Source of the DNA: Cyclobacteriaceae bacterium
GTDB lineage: Bacteria > Bacteroidota > Bacteroidia > Cytophagales > Cyclobacteriaceae
DNA length: 64,000 bases
Direction of reading: 5' to 3'
Assembly (NCBI GenBank): GCA_028285445.1
Contig: JANQPQ010000052.1
Location: forward strand, 1 to 64,000
Positions 52,623 to 61,300 of this stretch are shown one piece after another; the stretch's first letter is position 1, and each line of letters opens with the position of its first letter. Below the pieces are notes generated by a model that saw only the letters and a program-made list of their open reading frames with translations, was not told the origin of the DNA and searched no databases. The translations under genes were made by a program, and so were the position numbers.

Positions 52623-53860
52623 TCCTTGATTATAACCCGGGTTGAATTAGTAGTGATTTTACGTCCATCAGATGCTTCCACCGTTAAATTGTACAACCCC
52701 GAGAGTTCAACCTCCAGAACCGGCCCTTCCCCCACTTTATTCTGATCCTTGGTCCAAATAAATTTACCGCGCACATTGCTACGGGCATTGAGCTGACCAC
52801 TGCCGTTGAAAGTGATACTGGGTCCTTCTGCTATGTAGGCTGTAAGTTTAACGAATGATTTCACCTTAACCGCAATAGGATCAGATATGAGAATCTGACC
52901 AGCCCTGCTTATCACTTTCACTTCATAGCGGCCGGTTTTGTTGGCAGTGAAACTAGCCTGGTTGCTTATTTGTCGGCCGTTATGGAACCAAGTAAATGAA
53001 ACATCCTGTAGGTTGGCTTGTGCATGCAGAACGCCTTCCCCCTCAAACGTTATTGAATCTCCTTCCAGAATATTGACTTGCAGTGGTACCTCTGGCTTGC
53101 GGCGCAATACCAACGACTCCGTAAGAGAAGTAGACTCCCATGGTACTTGCTGGTTATCTGACGAGCTAATTACCTGTCCTCTCACTCTTTCGAACATATC
53201 TTTTATTTCAAGATCAGGCACCAAAATATGCTCAAGAAGCGCCTCAGTGAACAAGCCGTTACGACCGGTGCCATTAGAAGCCACTCCTCCAGGCTTGGTA
53301 GCGAAAGAGATAATACTTCCTTTGGGAGCATCCATTAGTGCCAGTCCGTCATCTAGTTGGGCGGCCTCACCAGACCGGAAAGGGTTGGCCCGGCAGGCAT
53401 CCATAATAACAATGTTAGCTTTGGCTTTCGCGAATTTGATGTAGTTGATAACAGAGCCAGCTGGGACACAAGTACGCCTAATATCAGCATTGCTGTTGGC
53501 ATCCGAATCTATGGGAACCAAGTAGTTTCTTCCTCCTAGCTCAATGCCATGACCGGCAAAATAGAATAGCAACACATCATATGTCCTGGACATCTGGCCA
53601 AACTCCCTGATGGCATCTTTAAGAGCTTCTTTCCCTAAATCAGTATGGACCAATACATCGAAGCCTAGCGTCTGTAACGCTGCGCCCATATCTTCAGCAT
53701 CGTTGCTGGCATTACCCAATTGAGGCAGGCTGGTATATTGCGCATTACCAATTACCAAGGCCAATTTGCGTTCCTCAACTGCCATTGCAGGATAGGAAGT
53801 AGCAAAAAGCGCCAGTAATAAGAGAACCTTAATACCGGTCTTGAGCGAGTATACTCTCAT
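52619..53860 (-). CDS. exported caspase-family (C14-type) protease with Ig/PKD-like C-terminus
   Basis: This 413-residue protein starts at ATG 53860; the longer frame needs a TTG (53872), which overlaps the upstream stop. It has a signal peptide (VLLLLALFATSYPAMAVEE). The caspase p20 domain at about 27-250 shows the strand KLALVIGNAQYTSLPQLGNA, the catalytic His104 in FYFAGHGIELGG and the catalytic Cys156 in IMDACRANPFRSG. The last ~150 residues hold two immunoglobulin/PKD-like units (SITFEGEGVLHAQANLQDVS and SITFNGSGQLNARSNVRGKF). Proteases of this clan share their fold with gingipains and PorU. The target may be the neighbouring surface proteins. Coupled on both sides. Confidence 0.92.
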   Translation of the reverse strand: MRVYSLKTGIKVLLLLALFATSYPAMAVEERKLALVIGNAQYTSLPQLGNASNDAEDMGAALQTLGFDVLVHTDLGKEALKDAIREFGQMSRTYDVLLFYFAGHGIELGGRNYLVPIDSDANSNADIRRTCVPAGSVINYIKFAKAKANIVIMDACRANPFRSGEAAQLDDGLALMDAPKGSIISFATKPGGVASNGTGRNGLFTEALLEHILVPDLEIKDMFERVRGQVISSSDNQQVPWESTSLTESLVLRRKPEVPLQVNILEGDSITFEGEGVLHAQANLQDVSFTWFHNGRQISNQASFTANKTGRYEVKVISRAGQILISDPIAVKVKSFVKLTAYIAEGPSITFNGSGQLNARSNVRGKFIWTKDQNKVGEGPVLEVELSGLYNLTVEASDGRKITTNSTRVIIKE

Positions 53861-53861
53861 G

Positions 53862-56159
53862 CTAGTGGTCAATTATCACCCGACGGGTCAAGACTTCCCT
53901 ACCCACTTTGGCCCTAACAATGTAGATGCCATCTTCCAGGAATGTAAGGTCCATCACCCGCTTAATTTCCGTTTCATCAGAAAACTCTTCAAAATAAAGG
54001 ATTCTACCACTTAAGTCATAAACGGTAGCCGATGCTTTCTGATTAGCTGGCTTTTGAAGGTGGAAATTTACTTCTCCCTGGGAAGGGTTTGGATAGAGAT
54101 TGATTTCAGGTGGCGCAACTTCGCTAAACTGGACTGATCGAAGGTTTAGACCGCAATCATCTATATCTACAGTCTTTTGTATCTGCTTATTGAGGCAATC
54201 GCCTAATGAGACGGTAAGTGTTACCACGAATTGGCCGGAGTCAGCGTAAATGTGGGTTGGATGTTGCTCTGTGCTAGTGGCGCCATCACCAAAATCCCAG
54301 CTTACTGCATCAGGAATAACATCTGAAAACTCCAGGAATTGCAAGGTGTCTGCTACGCAGGCCTGGCTTACGACCAGGAAGTTCGGGGTGATATTGCTAG
54401 CGGCAAATATAACAGCAACAGTATCAGTAGCTGAACAGCCCAGATTGTCTTGGACTGTCACTGTGTAATCTTGTTCTAAAGTGGCGCTAATTGTTTGGGT
54501 AGTTTCACCGGTTGACCATAGGTAAGAATTGAAACCAGCCCCGGCATCAAGAGTAACTGCGTTGCCTGAGCATATGGTCTGATCTGGGCCTAAATCAACA
54601 CTTACAGATTGCAAGTCAACATTCACAGAATCAATGAGTAAACATCCAATCCCATCAACTACTTCCAGCACATAAGTAGAGTCTGCTTTAGCGTAAATGA
54701 AGTCGTTTGTACTGCCATCTGGCCATAAATATGAGACAAAAGGCTGAGCTTGTATTAGCACGCTATCTCCTTCACAAATGGTGGTTTGGTTGAAGGGAAG
54801 TATTACCGGCGTGGGCAATGAGAACTCGTAGGCTCCAATGTCAGGGTTAGTGGCATCTCTGGGGGTACCATAAAAATCCACCGTCACTCGGGGCCGTACC
54901 GTAGCAGTGCCATTCATTCCATAATGACAAAGATCTGGCAAGTCAGGATCGCTGAGCATGATCTCAAAAGAGACAGAATTGGCATCAAGCCCTGTACTAG
55001 CAATATGCTCACTTAAGAGAGAATCATCAGGCGTGACAAAACCATTAGAGTATACGTTGTTGAAATCTGCGTTAACGAAGGTTGGTGACAAGCTGTTACC
55101 GGTATAAACATTTTCGCTGTCAAAATTCAGAAACACATTGTTGAAGATGTTACTGTTAATCAACAGATCGAGGTTAAGGTTTGCACCGCCGCTGGTAACT
55201 ACAACAGTGTTGTTAATGAAATCGATACTTTCCGCTCCAAAGAAAATCGCACCCTGTGTCTCCACTACACTATTGACATGAATATGATTGTTGGAGATAA
55301 GATTTGCCGTGCTGTCTACCACCTGAGTGGCTTGAATGAGCATTCCAAAAGCTCCAGATCCTAACACCGCTCTGTTCCGATTCAAAACGAAGTCGTTGGT
55401 TAAGTTAATGTTCATCGCTTTGTAAAGGGCACTGGAGGTGCCACCGTTTTCAATGAAATTAGACTCAATCAGCATTGAATTGGTGGTTCGGGTGTTTATA
55501 CCCTCAAAAAACTGATCATGAAAGTCGTTACCTCGAATAATAGCATCGCTACCATTGGCATAAGAAATTCCGAAGCTACCATTGTCAAATCGTGAGTTGG
55601 TTACGGTAACGTCAGAACTGTTGTTGGTAATATCCAAGCAAGATTGGTCAGTAGAAATTGACGAGGCCACCGTGCTCACAAAGCGGCAATTATCAATCGT
55701 AACAAAGCTGGCATCAATCAGGTCCATCACCTTGCTCAATGCACCAGCGGTCGTATTCTCAAAGGTGATATGCTCCAAAGTGATATTATCAATATTCTCA
55801 AAATCAATAGTATGATCCAATGCAATGGTATTGGCATTGTAAGTAAGGGTTACCAATGATCTATCCATATTCTGACCCCTGAATGTGATCGAGAATGTTG
55901 AGGAGCCAGCAATATCGGGTCCGTGGACTTCTACCTGCTCCAAATAGGTGCCGTCCTCAATTTCAAATATTATATCACCATTTAAGCCTTGAGCCTCCAT
56001 GTCCGTAACAGCAGCATTGAACGTAGCATAATCGGCTCCACCCGAAGAACCAATAACGAAGGTGCCACTGAGCTGAGCTTGAACAGGACCGGCAATAATT
56101 AGCAAGCCAACTATTGTTGCCCAAAACACTCTTCTCATATGAATCAATTGCTTCTTCAT
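53862..56159 (-). CDS. T9SS cargo: parallel beta-helix with PKD domain and type A sorting tail
   Basis: This 765-residue secreted protein has a signal peptide (FWATIVGLLIIAGPVQAQ). Residues ~35-430 are a right-handed parallel beta-helix (RGQNMDRSLVTLTYNANTIA; repeated NNxx/NNxF rungs such as DITNNSSDVTVTNSRFDN), the fold of pectate-lyase-like and adhesin proteins. Residues ~445-640 hold Ig-like units (NQTTICEGDSVLIQAQPF; GPDQTICSGNAVTLDAG) and a PKD domain (AVSWDFGDGATSTEQHPTHI). The last ~80 residues form a type A T9SS sorting domain (INLYPNPSQGEVNFHLQ ... EDGIYIVRAKV). It should be exported by the type IX system and anchored or released at the surface. Stop is one base before the caspase start. 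Confidence 0.9.
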   Translation of the reverse strand: MKKQLIHMRRVFWATIVGLLIIAGPVQAQLSGTFVIGSSGGADYATFNAAVTDMEAQGLNGDIIFEIEDGTYLEQVEVHGPDIAGSSTFSITFRGQNMDRSLVTLTYNANTIALDHTIDFENIDNITLEHITFENTTAGALSKVMDLIDASFVTIDNCRFVSTVASSISTDQSCLDITNNSSDVTVTNSRFDNGSFGISYANGSDAIIRGNDFHDQFFEGINTRTTNSMLIESNFIENGGTSSALYKAMNINLTNDFVLNRNRAVLGSGAFGMLIQATQVVDSTANLISNNHIHVNSVVETQGAIFFGAESIDFINNTVVVTSGGANLNLDLLINSNIFNNVFLNFDSENVYTGNSLSPTFVNADFNNVYSNGFVTPDDSLLSEHIASTGLDANSVSFEIMLSDPDLPDLCHYGMNGTATVRPRVTVDFYGTPRDATNPDIGAYEFSLPTPVILPFNQTTICEGDSVLIQAQPFVSYLWPDGSTNDFIYAKADSTYVLEVVDGIGCLLIDSVNVDLQSVSVDLGPDQTICSGNAVTLDAGAGFNSYLWSTGETTQTISATLEQDYTVTVQDNLGCSATDTVAVIFAASNITPNFLVVSQACVADTLQFLEFSDVIPDAVSWDFGDGATSTEQHPTHIYADSGQFVVTLTVSLGDCLNKQIQKTVDIDDCGLNLRSVQFSEVAPPEINLYPNPSQGEVNFHLQKPANQKASATVYDLSGRILYFEEFSDETEIKRVMDLTFLEDGIYIVRAKVGREVLTRRVIIDH

Positions 56160-56161
56160 AC

Positions 56162-58333
56162 TTAATTCACTTGAACAGATACCACAGCGCTCAACAAACT
56201 TTTCGAGCCATTACTGCTAATCACTTTAATTGCGTAGTAATAAGTGCCTGCTCCTTTAACTTTATCCAGATATCCCAATTCACCACCTTGCACAGACTTA
56301 TATCTTTTCACTTTCTCGTTATCGATATTTCTATAGATGCTATAACGGAAATCGCCTTCCTCGCTGTAGCTCCATTCTAATTCCACTTCTTGCTTATCAG
56401 CTATGTACTGCACTCTGAAGTCTTCCACAGTAGGCATCCTCTTCTTATCAATTACTCTTGCCCTCACGGGGAAGGAGTTATCGGAAAGGTTATCAGCATC
56501 GTCAACCGCCTGAATGGTATATTCATAGATAACACCCTTATCGGCAGATGCATCGCGGTAACTGTTATCATCTGAGTTCACTTCAAATGAAGTAGTCTCT
56601 TCACTACCAGGCAGCGACCGGTTGATCACATGCATCACCACGTCTTTACTCGAACTTGGCCTCCAGGTAAGCATTACTGCATTCTGATCGACTCTGGGTG
56701 TATTGAATACCGGTGGCACCGGCGGTATCGTATCTGGTTTAGAGAGTTTTAATACATCGGTAAATTCACTGTGATTGTAATGATTATCAACAGCCTGTAC
56801 TTTGTAAAAGATCTCTTCAGTTAGGGTATTAAGTGGAATCTGGTAGCTAACTGTATCCTCATAAACTGGTTCAGCGGTAAGCTGTGTATACTCGTGAGTT
56901 TCCTTATTAGCGTAATAAACTCGATAGCCCTTGAGGTCCAACTCCTCTCCCATTTGCCAGTAAAGCGTTACCGTTCCAGTGGTATCAATTTCACCGCCCA
57001 GGCTCAATGGTGTGGCTGGAGGAATGGAGTCCATGACATCTACGAAGATGGGGAAAGAGGCACTGACATTGCCAGCAGTATCGGCGGCAGTTACCCTAAA
57101 GTAGTTTGAGCTTTCTGCTTCAGGGGTAAAGATGTACACTGTATCCTGCGTGGGAAGTGGTTCTTCACTCACACTCTTCCAAAAGTTCTGTGGATCATGT
57201 GAACGTTCCAATCTCAGTTCAGCAAAGTCGTCTGGTATTTCTGGCAGTTGCCAGCTTACTCTAATGGTTCCATCATCCTGTAGCTCACCTGATCTGATAA
57301 TCGGATTTTTTGGTGGGGTAAGGTCGACGCCCATACCTCTGATAACGCCAGGTTCTCCAGTTGAAGCGAAAGCATCCAGGCCTATCACCTTATAGAGATG
57401 AGTTACATAATTGTCCTCAACCGAGTCAATATACTGTAGCACTGCGGTCTCCAATGAATCGTTATAGACTTCTTGCGTGATATACGGCACTGTTGTCAAG
57501 CTGTCGTAAGTTCTACCTCCATCGGCACTGCGCTGGATGTGATACGAACTGAAATGCCTGTTCTCATACGATGGCCAAAGTAGCTTCACAGAATGTTCCA
57601 TAGATTCCGTATCGAGACCAACGAGTTGGTCCTGCTCTGGTTGGCCATCGAAAGCAACAATACTCTCGGCCAAAAACTCCGCGGGCCCAAAGCCTCTTGG
57701 CTCTCCTACTACCCTAACATCATAGACATAAGTCTTACCAACTTCCAGCTCTCGGTCTACAATGCGCAAGGCCAGACCAGCAGCTCCCAATGCAGAGCGA
57801 TCGGCAGCCAGCAGAATCATACCATAAATGCTTTCATCTTGCTTTGCCTTGGCCGCAAATCCTCGATCGGAGCCGCCATTCTGCAACTCAAGCTGACCAC
57901 CAGATGCACCGGCAGCGATAAGTGCAAAATCATCCTCATTGGGAAAATACGGAGCCCATTGGGCGCTATCCCAGGGCAATAGAGGGTTCAGGCTATCGGC
58001 TAATATCTTGGTTTCGATTTGTGTATCACGCGTAACTGTTCCGGGTTCAGGTAAAGTGTATCGCGTCACCATGTACCCAGCTTTCTGCGCTCGCAGCCAC
58101 AAAGCTCGGTTGGATGGAGCCCAACGAATTATCACTGAATCAGCAAATTTTTTAGTCTTGATGGCGACGAAATCCGCTGCTACAGTATCAATTTCAATGG
58201 TCGTCGTGTCCATTGCTTCTACAGCTCCCTCCAATTCAGCGATAGTAGAATCGCTAGGAATATCCTGGGCTGAGACAGCTGATCCGAAGACCATCAGCAA
58301 TAATATTAGTGATATGTGCTTGAACCATTTCAT
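56162..58333 (-). CDS. multi-FN3 secreted protein
   Basis: This 723-residue protein has a signal peptide (ILLLMVFGSAVSAQ). The body is a series of four to five fibronectin type III-like modules of about 95 residues from residue ~240 (VKLLWPSYENRHFSSYHIQR; GTIRVSWQLPEIPDDFAELR; GTVTLYWQMGEELDLKGYRV; NAVMLTWRPSSSKDVVMHVI; VELEWSYSEEGDFRYSIYR). No sorting domain is visible, and the protein ends SLLSAVVSVQVN. The N-terminal ~230 residues are unclassified. The stop lies two bases before the beta-helix start, and the start overlaps the giant protein's stop by four bases (ATGA). It is likely a secreted or periplasmic scaffold. Confidence 0.85.
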   Translation of the reverse strand: MKWFKHISLILLLMVFGSAVSAQDIPSDSTIAELEGAVEAMDTTTIEIDTVAADFVAIKTKKFADSVIIRWAPSNRALWLRAQKAGYMVTRYTLPEPGTVTRDTQIETKILADSLNPLLPWDSAQWAPYFPNEDDFALIAAGASGGQLELQNGGSDRGFAAKAKQDESIYGMILLAADRSALGAAGLALRIVDRELEVGKTYVYDVRVVGEPRGFGPAEFLAESIVAFDGQPEQDQLVGLDTESMEHSVKLLWPSYENRHFSSYHIQRSADGGRTYDSLTTVPYITQEVYNDSLETAVLQYIDSVEDNYVTHLYKVIGLDAFASTGEPGVIRGMGVDLTPPKNPIIRSGELQDDGTIRVSWQLPEIPDDFAELRLERSHDPQNFWKSVSEEPLPTQDTVYIFTPEAESSNYFRVTAADTAGNVSASFPIFVDVMDSIPPATPLSLGGEIDTTGTVTLYWQMGEELDLKGYRVYYANKETHEYTQLTAEPVYEDTVSYQIPLNTLTEEIFYKVQAVDNHYNHSEFTDVLKLSKPDTIPPVPPVFNTPRVDQNAVMLTWRPSSSKDVVMHVINRSLPGSEETTSFEVNSDDNSYRDASADKGVIYEYTIQAVDDADNLSDNSFPVRARVIDKKRMPTVEDFRVQYIADKQEVELEWSYSEEGDFRYSIYRNIDNEKVKRYKSVQGGELGYLDKVKGAGTYYYAIKVISSNGSKSLLSAVVSVQVN

Positions 58334-61300
58334 TGACGAAGCTCCAGGTTTCTGTTGTAGGTATTGCCTCCACTCTTTATTTCAAATTTCATCTTAAGCC
58401 CCGCTGCCGGTCCCGTATAAACATCTGGATTGGTGGTACCATAGAGATTGTAATATGTTAAGCTTTCATTAGTTACAGGCCAAATAAGAGGCAACAGATC
58501 ATACATTCTCCGCTTCATATATTTGATGTATACCGGGGCATCAACTTTCATAATCAAGCTGCTGTTGCGCGCATAATATCTTTCATATCCCGGTGCTGGT
58601 TGACCAGTATCTTTCTCATTATCCGTGAGTAAGTCTTTGTTGTACCACCATCGCACGTATGATCCATTTCCCGGCTCTGATAGCGCCTGAAACAGCGGAC
58701 TATAGGCCTGCCTGTAATAGGGCATCACTGGTATGAAATTGGGTAATACAAAGGCTCTGGCTAATAGATACTCCGCTGTCCTTTGCTCCTCTTCCCACTC
58801 CTCTATACCTTGGCTGTCACGGGTATCCCAATCAATGCCCAGGTATTTGTAGGAGTAGTTATGCTTGACAATAACATTACCACCTTGCCAGCGGTAGCCT
58901 TCCCTATCAACTATGTCGAACCTCTCACCAGTGCTGGCTGGTACAAAATTTCGTCTGTACATGCTTCCGACCACATCGCCGAGCCTAATGTCATTCTGCA
59001 TGTAGGTACCTGTGGTGGCTTCAATATCATTCCACTTATCTAGGGCATTATCATACATAGAGGTCCGGAAATACCAGTCGTAAATAAGCTTGTCATCTAC
59101 ATTTCCAGTAGAGCGCGTTGTGATAGATTTAGTAGTAACCTGCACACCTTCTGTCCTATTTTCAGTTTTGCTACCTACACCGAGATCAGATTTATCAGCA
59201 CCTTCATAAACAGCTACGATGGAGCCTTTGAACACTTTGCCACGATGGTTATTGATAAAGTTTCGCATTCGTGAGCTGTAGCCTTTGACGATGCCAGTTC
59301 CGTACTTGTAATCTTCATAGCGAATCTGCATCCTTTCTTCTCCACCATCAGTTAGGTTTTCAAACTTCATATAATACTGGAAGTCGGTATCCTCGAATAG
59401 ATAGTCCCAACCGGTTTGGCCTGTCAGCACGTAGAACCAACTGTTATCAGTATGATACATGTTTCTACGATCCATTAAAGGCTTTGCATAAGCGATGGCC
59501 TCATCAGGAAGGAAGTCAGGTCTTGGACCAGTGGTGTAAGTAGCAGTTTTGGATTCGGTGGCATCATCTACCCAGCTCCAGCTGCCATTGCGACTAGTCT
59601 TTTTCTTCCATTGCACTGTAGCGGAAATTGTGTACCGGGTATATGGCTCCAGCAGCTCTTTCAAGTACAATTCAGCCGAATAGCCATCATCGGCAATAGT
59701 CTGTACAGTGTTGGGCACTGGTGCCGTTGGTGGCGACGTAGTTGTTACTGTTCTGGTATTGCCAACATTGCCATAGGCACGGCGGGCAATACTTGAGAAG
59801 CCGCCGCCCGACCTTACTTTCCTTTTGGTTATAATCGGTGCTGGTTCGATGGTAAATGACGTTAATACCGGCATATAATATTCCGTCTTAGTATCGCCAT
59901 CGTCGTCAATACTAGTAATGGTAAAGCTCTGATTTAACGGCACACTAGCAGCAACAGCTGGGCTAGCTAATACAGAAACCTCAGTTTCATTATCTCCCGG
60001 ATCAATATCAGATAGTACTACGATACCAGATAGTGGATCTTCATCAAACTCACAACGAGAGCCAACTTCAAACTTGAAATCAACTTTACCCTTAATGGCA
60101 CCACCTAGTATTCTGTAGTCAACATGCACTTCTCCTTTCAACCAACTGGGGTTAGGCAGTTCAGCCTGTATTACTACAGAGCCGGACAAGCTCAATATCT
60201 TCACATTGCCTTCGTAGAACCAGGTATTTACCTTCAACCCAATTTCTCCATGTCCATAAGCATAAGCCTGCCCGGAGAGATACCAGCCGTCAATTCCGAT
60301 GGTGCCAGTTGCCGCTCCACAGTTGGCTGCCACAACCTTACGCAAGTACACATCGAAGCCCATTCCAAAGCCAGCAGAGGCATAGAAGGAACCAAATGTA
60401 TAACGCTTGCTCTCCATGGTGAAGGAGCCGCCGAAGATGATCGCTGCTCCGGAACTTATCATATTCGAAGAAGGACGCTGGTTGGAGGTACTGCCGTCGT
60501 ATCCAGGAACTACATCGCGCAAGTTTGGCATACTAGGCACAGTAGTACCCATATCGAAATAGACATTGAAAGTGGCAACTGACGCCACCGTAATTCTTAC
60601 AGGGTTATCGGGTGTACCGAAATAGATATACCACTCGTCGTCGGAGAGCAATATGGCAGCCTGACCACTACCTTCAATAACACCGTTTCCAACGTTAGCA
60701 TGGGCATCAAGGCTGGCAACAAGCCTGTTGTTGTCAATATCCAATGTCGCTCGCATACCCGCGTATACTTGCGATTCATCACGCTCCAATAATGAGGGAG
60801 ACATGAAGTAAGCATCACCATCAAATGAAATCTGGTTAACACTAATGAAGTTGTTAGTTTTTCTAAAGGAGATCTCAAAAGTGAGATCGGCACTCATTGA
60901 GGAACCACCGGGTTGAACACCAGCTATCATGGTGGCTTTTAGCCCAATCAGCACACTATTGTCAGGCGTATAGGTAACACCGCTCAAACTGACTCCAGGT
61001 TCACTGGAATCATCAAACCCGCTCACACCACCTTCCAAATCCAAATCTGGTGGATCGGTGTTTCGCGTCATATGGTAGTAGACCCCGCCACCGAAACCAT
61101 AAAGCCCCAGACCCAATACGTCTACAAATGGCGCTGTACTGAGAATCTTGGCATCAACAAAGAAATATCTATAGCCATCAATCTTACCAAACTGTGCTAG
61201 AGCGTCGAGTTGACCTACAGGTGTGAAAGTTGCAGAGAGCATACCTTTGAAACCATCACCATAGGTTTCATCAGAATTGTAGATAGTTACGCTACCTACA

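Noticed and set aside
52938..53444. A 168-codon frame on the plus strand opposite the caspase gene
   Set aside because: It is a shadow of the caspase coding strand with no start context or recognisable product.
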